Below are positions 17,627 through 26,245 of a DNA stretch of 64,000 nucleotides, piece after piece. The position numbers were made by a program, and so were the translations under genes. Each line of letters begins with the position of its first letter. The first letter of the stretch is position 1. This stretch comes from Pseudomonas sp. TTU2014-080ASC. Its GTDB lineage: Bacteria; Pseudomonadota; Gammaproteobacteria; Pseudomonadales; Pseudomonadaceae. The notes beneath the pieces were generated by a model that was not told where the DNA came from, made no database searches, and worked only from the letters and a program-made list of their open reading frames with translations. The stretch lies in NCBI RefSeq assembly GCF_001446935.1, contig NZ_LKKK01000001.1, forward strand, positions 186,001 to 250,000, written 5' to 3'.

Positions 17627-18879
17627 GCTTGGTGCTCCTCTAACGGCAGTGTGAGCGTTAATGCGCAACCTGCGCCCGGACGCGTCAGCACACGTAACTG
17701 TGAGCCGAGACTTCGCGCCCGCTCCTGCATAGAACGCAAACCGATGCCTGGCTGCAGCGGCTGCTCAGCGCCACGGCCGTTATCGCGGATAAACAGACGC
17801 AACCTGTGCCCCTGACATTGCAGCCGAACCCGAACCTCACTAGCTCCGGCATGCCGGGCAACATTGGTCAGCGCTTCCTGAATAAGACGGTACAGGTGTG
17901 CTTTGGTTGGCAAAGGCAACCGCGGCAAATGCTGGCCGACCATCACCCGGCAACGGATACCGGTTGCTTCCTGCCAGTTGTTGCTGAGCAGCTGCAGCGC
18001 TTCTTCCAGCTCCAGATGCTCCAGCATCACCGGATACAGATCACGGATCAGACCGCGAAAGCCTTCCTGCAGGCGCTGGGTATGCACCTCCAGTTGCTGC
18101 GCGGTGCAACGCACTTGCTCTGGATTATCTGAGACAGCGCGCAGCAGGCAGACCTGCGCGCGAATACCGCTGAGGTACTGGCCCAGATCATCATGCAGAG
18201 TCTGTCCAAGCCGTGCCCGTTCGCGTTCCTGCAAAGCCATCAGCGCTTGGGTCAACGCTGTATTGTCGGACTGCACCTTCTGCAGTGTCGTTGCCATCGA
18301 GTTGAAATGTGCAGCCAAGCGCCGCGCCTCAAGCACGCTGTGAACCGGCAAACGCGCATCCAACTGCCCCTCACTGACCTGCTGCAGTCCACTCAGCAGC
18401 TCGTCAAGTACCTGCAGGCCACTCTGCACCGCCCAGCGAATACTGAGCAAACTGAACACCAGGGCAAACAGGCTCAGCCACAGCAACTGCAGCAGAGAGT
18501 CGCATACCTCTTCGATCTCATCTGCCGGGTCGACACTGATGCGCAAACTACGCCCATCCGGCATGTCGACGACACGCGGCTGAGTATCAATGGCAAAGAT
18601 GTAGTGAATAACCCAAGCCTCAAACGCAGACTCTGGCTGCGCGACAGGCTCATCCTGCCATTGCACCCGTATGTGGCGCAGGTTGCTAATCAGCTCAGGG
18701 CTCAGCGACTCAGGATCACGCTGCAGAGATTGATGCAGATAGCCGACAACTGACTCGGCCGCCTGCACCTCGCGCAGCACATCCTCGCGGGCTTGGCGGG
18801 TCAGCAGCAGCAACGCAACACTGGTGACCACCATAAAAACGATGGTCACCAGCAGATAGAGACGTCTTAAAGCAGACAC
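17623..18879 (-). CDS. NarL/UhpB-type sensor histidine kinase
   Basis: The 418-residue protein has membrane segments at about 8-27 and 131-151 flanking a periplasmic sensor region of about 100 residues, a HAMP-like linker (152-205), and a HisKA_3 dimerisation domain with the phosphorylated H229 in GQTLHDDLGQYLSG. A C-terminal ATPase domain has LIQEALTNVARHAGA and DNGRG. The start is a GTG directly following the stop of the cupredoxin-like gene. The whole arrangement is an operon of cupredoxin-like protein, kinase and response regulator. Confidence 0.9.
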   Translation of the reverse strand: MSALRRLYLLVTIVFMVVTSVALLLLTRQAREDVLREVQAAESVVGYLHQSLQRDPESLSPELISNLRHIRVQWQDEPVAQPESAFEAWVIHYIFAIDTQPRVVDMPDGRSLRISVDPADEIEEVCDSLLQLLWLSLFALVFSLLSIRWAVQSGLQVLDELLSGLQQVSEGQLDARLPVHSVLEARRLAAHFNSMATTLQKVQSDNTALTQALMALQERERARLGQTLHDDLGQYLSGIRAQVCLLRAVSDNPEQVRCTAQQLEVHTQRLQEGFRGLIRDLYPVMLEHLELEEALQLLSNNWQEATGIRCRVMVGQHLPRLPLPTKAHLYRLIQEALTNVARHAGASEVRVRLQCQGHRLRLFIRDNGRGAEQPLQPGIGLRSMQERARSLGSQLRVLTRPGAGCALTLTLPLEEHQA

Positions 18880-19317
18880 TTACTTGACCACGAAATGGCC
18901 CAGCATGCCTTTCTTCTCAAGGCCTTTGGCGTAGAACGGAAACTTGCCCGGTTTGATCGGCACGAAGAAGATTTCGGCCTCACCGGCGTCTTCAAACTCC
19001 AGCTCAGTCAGGGTGATCAGCTTGATCTCCACACCACCGGCTTCTACTTTGCGCATAAAGATCGAGGTCGCGAACTCCGGTGCCTGGAAGGCATATTCCT
19101 TCTGCCCAGTGGAGATAATCTTCAGCTGATACGCCTTACCGGTTTCCAGCTGATATTCGGTCTGGGTCATGCTGTAGTCGTTCTCTTCGCTACCCAGAAC
19201 CAAATCCGGCAGCGACACGGAACGACGAGTCAGATCACCTGCAGCTTGCAGACTGTCGACACCAATCATGCTGACAATCAGCAGCACCGGCAGCATAAGG
19301 GCCTTAAATGTACGCAT
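18880..19317 (-). CDS. Exported cupredoxin-like protein
   Basis: From the ATG at 19317 (AGGTG upstream) the product is 145 residues with a clear signal peptide ending at about LQAA. The rest is predicted beta-rich and ends FYAKGLEKKGMLGHFVVK, the place where cupredoxins carry their copper ligands. The usual cysteine ligand is absent (FYA where FxC is expected), so type-1 copper binding is doubtful. Similar small proteins occur in ped-type clusters. It is the first gene of the operon with the kinase and regulator, which hints at a periplasmic sensing or redox role. Confidence 0.7.
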   Translation of the reverse strand: MRTFKALMLPVLLIVSMIGVDSLQAAGDLTRRSVSLPDLVLGSEENDYSMTQTEYQLETGKAYQLKIISTGQKEYAFQAPEFATSIFMRKVEAGGVEIKLITLTELEFEDAGEAEIFFVPIKPGKFPFYAKGLEKKGMLGHFVVK

Positions 19318-19382
19318 GGGAAGCACCTATTTTCTTCTTGTTGGGATGTGCCCATGCTAAGCAGCCAGGTCAAGGCATGGAT

Positions 19383-19395
19383 TACTACCTTGGTA
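19383..19395. promoter_or_regulatory. Shared 13-bp motif, copy 1 (possible response-regulator site)
   Basis: TACTACCTTGGTA lies in the divergent gap between the cupredoxin operon and the Sel1 gene. It differs by one base from the motif at 20600-20612 in front of the transporter operon. Both contain an inverted core (TACTA or TACC against TAGTA or GGTA). Confidence 0.45.
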
Positions 19396-19567
19396 CTGAC
19401 TCTAAGGTACTTTAGACAAACAGCTCCGACCACAACGCCGCTTGTCCACTCACCCATAACGCCTGAGCCCCAACTTTAGTCCCAAGCCTTTACCACCTTC
19501 GACCCAAAGACCGCTCCAACACAGACTGCTACCGTAAAAGCTGTCGCTTCTGTTGTGAGACTCCACC

Positions 19568-20542
19568 ATGCGTCCCGTGCCTCTGCGTTTCCCCCTTTTA
19601 CTGGCAACCGCCCTGCTCGCCGCACCACTGTCTGCCGCCCCGAATGACGGTGATCAGGAGCGCGTTGCGCGGGAAATGATCCAGGTTCTCGAAGCCTATG
19701 CGGTCTACAAAATGGGCGAGTTTGAAGAGGCCCTGGAGCGTTATCAGGCGCTGGCCGATGCCGGTAATCATCAGGGCATGCTGAATCTGGGCAACATGTA
19801 CGCAGCGGGCTTAGGCACCAAGGCCGATCTGGAAAAAGCCCTGTTCTGGTATCAGCAGGCGGCCGACTCAGGCGATGCAATCGGCATGTATGAAGTAGCC
19901 CGCGCACTCGAAAACGGACTGGGCACCGCGATCGACAAGCAAGCCGCCCGCACCTGGTACACACGCGCAGCCGAAGGTGACAACACCGAAGCGCAATGGC
20001 AATTGGGCAAACAGCTTTATGAAGAAGGCCAGAGCAGCGAAGGCTTGCACTGGATCCGCACGGCAGCAAAGGCTGGTGGCCATGCAACCGCCCGGCAGTT
20101 CATAGATGAGCTTGAAGGCAGCGGCAAAGCCAAAGCACCCAGCGAAGATGAACAACAGCTGATCCGGCAGCTCTTTGCCGCCAGTAACGCAGCGGCGAAC
20201 AAACGTGATGCCAAAGCCATGGTGGCCGCCGTTGATGAGGACGCCCAAATCCACATCCGCCTGCCGCAAACCACAAACTGGCAACGCCTGAATCGCGATG
20301 AACTACAAGCGCTTTGGCAAAAAACCTTCGAACAAGCCAGCGACTACCGCTACCAGCGTGGCGATTCCGAACTGATCAGTACCGGTGAAGACATCCTCGC
20401 CTTTACCGTCATTCAGGAACAGCTGCAAAGCGCCGGCGAACACCAACCACTTGAGTTACACGAGCATGCCACGCTGAACATAAAAGACGGTGCCGCTCGC
20501 ATCCACAACCTGCGCCTGGACATTCGCCAACTGAGCGACTGA
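19568..20542 (+). CDS. Exported Sel1-repeat protein with C-terminal SnoaL-like domain
   Basis: The 324-residue protein starts with a signal peptide (cleavage near SAA). It then has three or four Sel1-type alpha-helical repeats at about residues 40-160 (for example NLGNMYAAGLGTKADLEKALFWYQQAA). The last 140 residues look like an NTF2/SnoaL-type fold ending in HNLRLDIRQLSD. Sel1 repeats bind protein partners; a periplasmic role in the alcohol-oxidation system is inferred only from position between the two-component genes and the transporter genes. The start ATG has a weak ribosome binding site. Confidence 0.75.
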   Translation: MRPVPLRFPLLLATALLAAPLSAAPNDGDQERVAREMIQVLEAYAVYKMGEFEEALERYQALADAGNHQGMLNLGNMYAAGLGTKADLEKALFWYQQAADSGDAIGMYEVARALENGLGTAIDKQAARTWYTRAAEGDNTEAQWQLGKQLYEEGQSSEGLHWIRTAAKAGGHATARQFIDELEGSGKAKAPSEDEQQLIRQLFAASNAAANKRDAKAMVAAVDEDAQIHIRLPQTTNWQRLNRDELQALWQKTFEQASDYRYQRGDSELISTGEDILAFTVIQEQLQSAGEHQPLELHEHATLNIKDGAARIHNLRLDIRQLSD

Positions 20543-20599
20543 AGCCTGTCAATCGCCTGTTGCTGACACTTTGCGACAGGTTTTTCGCCCCCTTCGATT

Positions 20600-20612
20600 T
20601 ACTACCTTAGTA
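20600..20612. promoter_or_regulatory. Shared 13-bp motif, copy 2
   Basis: TACTACCTTAGTA is a perfect inverted repeat (TACTA, 3-base centre, TAGTA) 82 bases before the substrate-binding protein start. It matches the motif at 19383-19395 in 12 of 13 positions. TATGCT at 20661-20666 downstream could be a -10 box. Confidence 0.5.
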
Positions 20613-20693
20613 GGAACCCGGCGCGACCTTGGGCATATTTCCCGAGCCCGGTGGGCTTCCTATGCTGGCGACACCCTATTCAGGAGTCGTCTC

Positions 20694-21869
20694 ATGCATT
20701 CGTTCAGCCGTTTAATGCTCTGCCTCACCACCAGCCTCGGACTGGCGATGACTGCCAGTGCAAACGAATTGCAGGTGCGTATTGGCTATCTGGGGTACAC
20801 ACCGGATACCGGCCCGCTGCTCTCCAACGTCATTCCCGAGCCGGAAGATGCCGGCCTGCGCGGTGCCGAACTGGCCATCACCGACAGCAACAGTACTGGC
20901 CGATTTCTCAAGCACAGCTATCAGCTTGAAGTCGCTGAAAGTGACGACAGCGCCGCGCTGATCGAAGCCGCCCGCAAACAACACGCGGATGGCCTGCGTC
21001 TGTTTGTGGTCAACGCCCCCGCCGCCACCTTGCGCGAACTCAGCGCAGCCTTGCCCGACAGCTTACTGGTCAACGCCGGAAGCCCGGACGACGGCTTGCG
21101 TCAGCAGCAATGCCTGGCCAACGTGCTGCACACGCTGCCCAGCCGCGCCATGCTGACCGATGCCCTGGCGCAGTTTTTTAATGTGCGCAAATGGAATCGC
21201 TGGCTGCTAATTGTCGGCCCCACTGAAGACGATCAGGCATACGCCGCTGCCCTCAAACGCGCCGCCAAACGCTTCGGTCACAAGATTGTGGCGGAAAAGC
21301 CCTGGAGCTTTGATAACGACCAGCGTCGCAGCGCCCAATCAGAAATGCCGCTGTTCACCCAAACCGCCGAATACGACGTGGTGGTAGTGGCCGATGAGCG
21401 TAGCGACTTCGGCGAGTACGTGCCCTATCAAACCTGGTTCCCGCGCCCAGTAGCGGGCACCCAAGGCCTGACGCCGACCGGCTGGCACAAAACCGTGGAA
21501 ACCTACGGTGCTGCCCAACTGCAAAAGCGCTTTGAAGCCCACGCTAAACGCTGGATGAACGACCGCGACTTCGCCGCCTGGATCGGCGTACGCAGCATCG
21601 CCAGCGCCGTGACCAAACTGCGCAGCACCGATGCTCCGGCCATTCGCCAACTGTCCCTGAGCAACGACCTGCCGCTGGATGGCTTCAAGGGCCGCAAATT
21701 GAGCTTCCGCAGCTGGAATGGCCAGTTGCGCCAACCAATCCCGGTCGTGCATCCCCGTGCATTGGTGACCACTTCACCGCAAGACGGCTTCCTCCATCCC
21801 ACCAGCGAGTTGGACAGCCTCGGCTTTGATCAGCCGGAAGTAACCTGCAACCTGGCCGATCAGGCCTGA
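20694..21869 (+). CDS. ABC transporter substrate-binding protein of PQQ/alcohol catabolism type (PedA-like)
   Basis: The ATG at 20694 has CAGGAG upstream and starts a signal peptide (cleavage near ASA), giving 391 residues. The sequence has the type-I periplasmic-binding fold seen in the branched-chain amino acid receptor group (GAELAITDSN, then LFVVNAPAATL). The family travels with quinoprotein dehydrogenases together with a propeller protein, an ATPase and a permease, all of which follow here in order. The ligand is unknown. A longer reading frame from 20571 was rejected because the signal peptide would be buried. Confidence 0.82.
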   Translation: MHSFSRLMLCLTTSLGLAMTASANELQVRIGYLGYTPDTGPLLSNVIPEPEDAGLRGAELAITDSNSTGRFLKHSYQLEVAESDDSAALIEAARKQHADGLRLFVVNAPAATLRELSAALPDSLLVNAGSPDDGLRQQQCLANVLHTLPSRAMLTDALAQFFNVRKWNRWLLIVGPTEDDQAYAAALKRAAKRFGHKIVAEKPWSFDNDQRRSAQSEMPLFTQTAEYDVVVVADERSDFGEYVPYQTWFPRPVAGTQGLTPTGWHKTVETYGAAQLQKRFEAHAKRWMNDRDFAAWIGVRSIASAVTKLRSTDAPAIRQLSLSNDLPLDGFKGRKLSFRSWNGQLRQPIPVVHPRALVTTSPQDGFLHPTSELDSLGFDQPEVTCNLADQA

Positions 21870-21934
21870 ACCCCTGCACCTGCCCAGCGCCACCCGCACT
21901 GGGCAGTCCCGACTAGAACAAGAGGATAAACCCC

Positions 21935-22900
21935 ATGCGTCTGACATCACTCGCACTGAGCATCGGCCTGACTCTGGCCAGCAGTGCTGCCCTGGCGGCC
22001 ACGGCCTATGTGTCCAACGAGAAAGACGACAGCATCACCGTCATCGACATGGACAAGATGGAAGTCACCGAAACCATTCCGGTCGGCCAGCGTCCGCGCG
22101 GCCTGCTGCTGTCCAGCGACAACAAGTTGCTGTACATCTGCGCCAGTGACTCCGACCGCGTGCAGGTGATGGACCTCGCCACCCGTAAGATCATCAAAGA
22201 ACTGCCGTCCGGCGCAGACCCGGAGCAGTTCGCCCTGCACCCGAATGACCGCTGGCTGTACATCTCCAACGAAGACGATGCCCTGGCTACCGTCGTTGAT
22301 ACCCAGACTGACGAAGTGCTGGCACAGATCGATGTCGGCGTAGAACCGGAAGGCATGGCCGTCAGCCCGGATGGCAAGTGGGCGGTGAACACCAGCGAAA
22401 CCACCAACATGCTGCACTGGATCGACACCAGCACCCAACAACTGGTGGACAACACCCTGGTTGACCAACGCCCGCGTCATGTCGAATTTGATTTGGACGG
22501 CAAGCGCCTGTGGGCTTCGGCAGAGATCGGCGGCACCGTCAGCATCATTGACGTTGCGACTCGCCAGATCGAAAAAGTCATGACCTTCGCCATCAAAGGC
22601 GTCCACCCTGACAAAGTGCAGCCGGTTGGGGTCAAGCTGAGCAAAGACGGCAAGTACGCCTTTGTCGCGCTCGGCCCGGCTAACCACGTTGCCGTGGTCG
22701 ATGCCAAAACCTATGAAGTACTCGATTACCTGCTGGTTGGCCGCCGCGTGTGGCACATGGCATTCACCCCGGACCAGAAATACCTGCTGACCACCAATGG
22801 CGTTAGCAGCGACGTATCGGTGATTGATGTGGCTTCGTTGAAAGTGATCAAGTCGATCAAAGTCGGGCGCTACCCATGGGGCGTGGTTGTCACCCCATGA
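21935..22900 (+). CDS. YVTN beta-propeller protein of the PQQ-associated ABC cluster
   Basis: The 321-residue product has a signal peptide (cleavage near ALA) and about seven YVTN-type blades of 40-45 residues, seen in repeats such as AYVSNEKDDSITVIDMDK, LYISNEDDALATVVDTQ and TTNGVSSDVSVIDVAS. It is a periplasmic propeller with no visible catalytic motif. Its stop overlaps the ATPase start (ATGA), so it is translationally coupled to the transporter genes. Confidence 0.85.
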   Translation: MRLTSLALSIGLTLASSAALAATAYVSNEKDDSITVIDMDKMEVTETIPVGQRPRGLLLSSDNKLLYICASDSDRVQVMDLATRKIIKELPSGADPEQFALHPNDRWLYISNEDDALATVVDTQTDEVLAQIDVGVEPEGMAVSPDGKWAVNTSETTNMLHWIDTSTQQLVDNTLVDQRPRHVEFDLDGKRLWASAEIGGTVSIIDVATRQIEKVMTFAIKGVHPDKVQPVGVKLSKDGKYAFVALGPANHVAVVDAKTYEVLDYLLVGRRVWHMAFTPDQKYLLTTNGVSSDVSVIDVASLKVIKSIKVGRYPWGVVVTP

Positions 22901-23631
22901 TGGCACTGGAGCTGGATAACATCCGCTTCGCCTATGGCCCACGCCTTGCTCTGCAAGACGTGGGTTTCAGCGTTGCGCCCGGTACTTTCGCCGCCCTGCT
23001 CGGCCCCAACGGCGCGGGTAAATCCACGCTTATTGCCCTGCTCACCCGCCTCTACGACCTGCAACAGGGCGAGATTCGGGTGATGGGCCACTGCCTGCGT
23101 AAACAACCGCGCCAGGCGTTGGCGCAACTGGGTGTGGTGTTTCAGCAAAGCACGCTGGATCTGGATTTAAGCGTCGAGCATAACCTGCACTATCACGCAG
23201 CGCTGCACGGGATCGGCCGCAAAGCGGCGCAGATTCGCATTGATGAAGAACTTGAGCGCCAGCAACTCAGCGAGCGACGTAAAGAAAAAGTGCGCGACCT
23301 TAACGGCGGCCACCGTCGCCGCGTAGAAATCGCCCGTGCCCTGCTACACCGCCCGCAATTGTTGCTTCTGGATGAAGCCAGCGTCGGCCTCGACCCGGCC
23401 AGCCGTTTAGCGCTCAACCAGCACGTGCGCCAACTGTGCAGCGACAGCGGCCTAGCCGTACTGTGGACCACTCACCTGCTGGATGAAATCCACGACAGCG
23501 ACGCCCTGTTCCTGCTCAATCGCAGCCGCTTGGTAGCGCAAGGCACAGTGCAGAGCATTCGTGAGGAAGGCGAAACCGATCTGGCCGCCAGCTTCGCCCG
23601 CCTGACCGCTAACCCTAAGCCTGCCGCATGA
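22897..23631 (+). CDS. ABC transporter ATP-binding protein (PQQ-associated, PedB-like)
   Basis: Starting at the first of two adjacent ATG codons, the product is 244 residues. Walker A GPNGAGKS and Walker B LLLLDEAS are intact, and the signature motif is LNGGH in place of the usual LSGGQ, followed by RRRVEIARAL. That altered signature is characteristic of this alcohol-catabolism ABC family. It pairs with the permease that begins 19 bases downstream. Transport direction and cargo are unknown; the family is close to drug-exporter ATPases. Confidence 0.88.
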   Translation: MMALELDNIRFAYGPRLALQDVGFSVAPGTFAALLGPNGAGKSTLIALLTRLYDLQQGEIRVMGHCLRKQPRQALAQLGVVFQQSTLDLDLSVEHNLHYHAALHGIGRKAAQIRIDEELERQQLSERRKEKVRDLNGGHRRRVEIARALLHRPQLLLLDEASVGLDPASRLALNQHVRQLCSDSGLAVLWTTHLLDEIHDSDALFLLNRSRLVAQGTVQSIREEGETDLAASFARLTANPKPAA

Positions 23632-23650
23632 TGATGTCCGGAGTGTTGTG

Positions 23651-24442
23651 ATGAATGCCTACTGGTATTGCCTCAAAGGCATCGTGCTGCGCGAATGGCT
23701 GCGCTTCGTCCTGCAACGCAGCCGCTTTCTCAGCGCACTGGTGCGACCGTTGCTGTGGCTGCTGGTGTTTGCAGCTGGCTTTCGTGCTGCGCTGGGCATC
23801 GCCATCATCGCCCCGTACGACACCTACATCACCTATGAAACCTACATCGTGCCAGGCCTGGCCTGCATGATTCTGCTGTTCAACGGCATGCAAGGCTCGT
23901 TGTCCATGGTCTACGACCGGGAAATGGGCAGCATGCGCGTGCTGCTCACCAGCCCGTTGCCAAGAGCCTTCTTGCTCAGCGCGAAGCTGCTGGCCATCGC
24001 CCTGATCTCGCTGCTGCAGGTCTATGCCTTTCTCGGCATTGCCTGGCTGTATGGCGTGCAACCGCCTGCGTGGGGTCTGCTGGCTGCTTTGCCTGCGTTG
24101 TTGCTAGTCGCCCTGCTGCTCAGCGCGCTGGGGTTGCTGCTGTCCAACGGCATCCGCCAGCTGGAAAACTTTGCCGGGGTGATGAACTTCGTCATCTTCC
24201 CCATGTTCTTTCTGTCATCTGCGCTGTATCCGCTGTGGAAGATGCAGGAAGCCAGCGAATGGCTGTACTGGCTGTGCTCCATCAACCCCTTCACCCACGC
24301 CACTGAACTGGTGCGCTATGCGCTGTATGAACGGGTGAATGGCATGGCGCTGGGGATTTGCGTGGGACTGACGCTGCTGTTCGCTACATTGGCGGTAGTG
24401 ACGTTTAACCCGCAGCATGCGGCGCTGAGAAAGGGCTCGTAG
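23651..24442 (+). CDS. ABC-2 type permease (PedC-like)
   Basis: From the ATG at 23651 (CGGAG seven bases upstream) the product has 263 residues and six membrane segments with the ABC-2 layout: AFLLSAKLLAIALISLLQVYAFLGIAWLYG and GVMNFVIFPMFFLSSALYPL, each part of the conserved exporter core. It completes the transporter with the preceding ATPase. No quinoprotein or cytochrome c gene follows, which is unusual for this cluster and suggests those genes lie elsewhere. Confidence 0.87.
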   Translation: MNAYWYCLKGIVLREWLRFVLQRSRFLSALVRPLLWLLVFAAGFRAALGIAIIAPYDTYITYETYIVPGLACMILLFNGMQGSLSMVYDREMGSMRVLLTSPLPRAFLLSAKLLAIALISLLQVYAFLGIAWLYGVQPPAWGLLAALPALLLVALLLSALGLLLSNGIRQLENFAGVMNFVIFPMFFLSSALYPLWKMQEASEWLYWLCSINPFTHATELVRYALYERVNGMALGICVGLTLLFATLAVVTFNPQHAALRKGS

Positions 24443-24532
24443 GTTCTGTACGAAAAGCTCAGGCAACACATCCCTGGCATGACAAAACTGCGATCAACGC
24501 GGTACGGTGGAGCGCTTACAAAAGGAGGTTGT

Positions 24533-24652
24533 ATGGCGCTGCACTTCTGTTTACCGACGGCTGAACTCGACACATCCACACTCAACGCTCCCACGCACTT
24601 ATTGCGCTCAAGCGATCCGCTTGCCAATCACCTGTTCTGGAGCGCGCAATGA
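24533..24652 (+). CDS. 39-residue ORF translationally coupled to the CPBP protease gene
   Basis: A near-perfect AGGAGG ribosome binding site lies five bases before the ATG at 24533. The frame encodes MALHFCLPTAEL, then a short polar segment, and ends NHLFWSAQ. Its stop overlaps the start of the protease gene by four bases (ATGA), so the protease, which has no good ribosome binding site of its own, should depend on translation of this ORF. There is no signal peptide or membrane helix. It may be a leader controlling the protease, or a small partner or substrate. Confidence 0.6.
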   Translation: MALHFCLPTAELDTSTLNAPTHLLRSSDPLANHLFWSAQ

Positions 24653-25437
24653 CTCATCCCAATACACCACTGCTGTCCCTACAATTCCGCCTCGTTCTGC
24701 CAATGCTCTGCCTGGCATTCGGCTATGGACTTGGCTTCATTCAATCGACTGGGTTAGCACTGGCGGTGTTGCTCAGCGCTCTGCTCTTACTGGGTGAGAA
24801 ATCCCTGCCGACGGGTGTTTGGTGGCTGCTGGCTTTGCTCGGCTGCGCAGCGTTGGTATTTCATTTGCTACCGGGGTTTGGCAGCATCACGCTCTGGCCT
24901 GCACGCCAACTCAGTGATGATGCGCCGCCTTATAGCCTTAGGTTTGGCTGGGACAAACTGACCGCTGGAATAATCCTGCTGGCCTGGTGGCTAGGCCAAC
25001 CCCGCAAAACGCTGAGTAATCCTAAACAAACCGCCTTGGTCGCCCTCGCCACTTTAATTGCAGTGCCCCTACTTGCACTGAGCACCGGCTTGGTCGGCTG
25101 GCAACCCAAGCGGCCGGAAGGCTTAGGCTTGTGGCTGCTAGTCAATCTAGGCGTGGTGTCACTGGCTGAGGAATTGCTCTTCCGTGGCCTGCTACAAACC
25201 CAATTGGTGCGCTGGCTCGGCGCTTGGACGGGCATCGGCATCAGCACGGCTATTTTTGCAGCCGTCCACCTACCCTTCAGCCCCCTCTTCGCCTTGCTCG
25301 CCGGCGTTGCCGGGCTGGGTTACGGCTTGGTGTACCACTTCAGCGGCCGCATCAGCCTGGCGATAGCGGTGCATCTGGCAGTTAATACTCTGCACATCTT
25401 GCTGCTGAGCTATCCGCTGCGGTTGCCGATGGCTTAG
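24649..25437 (+). CDS. CPBP-family intramembrane metalloprotease
   Basis: The 262-residue membrane protein has about eight hydrophobic segments and the three CPBP (CAAX/Abi) motifs: EELLFRG near residue 177, FAAVHLPFS, and HLAVNTLHI. The glutamates and histidines are the expected metal ligands and catalytic residues. Family members process prenylated proteins in eukaryotes and serve in peptide maturation or bacteriocin immunity in bacteria; the substrate here is unknown. It is coupled to an upstream 39-residue ORF. Confidence 0.85.
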   Translation: MTHPNTPLLSLQFRLVLPMLCLAFGYGLGFIQSTGLALAVLLSALLLLGEKSLPTGVWWLLALLGCAALVFHLLPGFGSITLWPARQLSDDAPPYSLRFGWDKLTAGIILLAWWLGQPRKTLSNPKQTALVALATLIAVPLLALSTGLVGWQPKRPEGLGLWLLVNLGVVSLAEELLFRGLLQTQLVRWLGAWTGIGISTAIFAAVHLPFSPLFALLAGVAGLGYGLVYHFSGRISLAIAVHLAVNTLHILLLSYPLRLPMA

Positions 25438-26245
25438 AGGCACTACACGAATGCAAGGCGGATTAACACAGATTAATCCGCCGCTCACTATCGATGGAAT
25501 CTACAGAAGCGACTGGGAACGTTTCTCCCCTGTATTTGCGCTACAGCACAACTTTTCATCTGATGGACGGCCAGCTTTAAACGAAATCCGCACATTCAGC
25601 ACCAAAGCAGAACTACAAAACCGCGAATGGATATCATTGTTTGAAATTAGAGTCCTGGCGATCAGGCCCTCTTCGCAGGGTGTCTGTGAAGGGGGAAATA
25701 TGCCGACGTGAACGGGTATATGAGGCACTTACTGTCACGAACCCCAGGGCGCAGTGATTAGTAGTGCACAAATAATGAACTCGACTTATCCCACTAATCA
25801 ATTGATCTTACTGACTTTTTTGTTGGGAGAATACAGAGACCTCCTGAAAAGAAGCGCCCCCATATTAGCGAAATATAGGAAAACACTGGAGAACCATAGA
25901 TAACGCCACAGCCGGCACTGAAGTTCAACTCGCAGAATATTTTGGTGATTATTAGGTACCAGGCTCAAACTGTGCCCCTCTGCTTTATCTTAAAAAATCT
26001 CAAGAATTTAGCGACTAAAGCATTGTTTTAGCGAGAAAATCCTTGCCGCTTCTAAACCACACTTCAATTGCCCAGACACGTAGGCATAAAATATAAATTG
26101 ATACTCTGCGCTCTCTATTGTTACGTTCATCACAGTCACATCATATTTTGGCCCTCGCACTAGCACCTATAGACCACCCGAGCTATTTTGAGTAGGTTCG
26201 CGTTATAGGAAATTTAAATACGCTCCGAATTCAAAGGATCTGAAT
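25438..26245. other. Gene-poor AT-richer stretch at the left edge of the Rhs locus
   Basis: No convincing gene was found in these 800 bases. An open frame at 25451-25711 lacks a ribosome binding site and a recognisable fold. Base composition drops visibly toward AT compared with the flanking housekeeping genes and stays so into the Rhs 5' remnant, consistent with acquired or decayed DNA. Confidence 0.5.

Noticed and set aside
25451..25711. An 86-codon open frame after the CPBP protease
   Set aside because: No ribosome binding site, no recognisable fold and atypical composition; probably non-coding.
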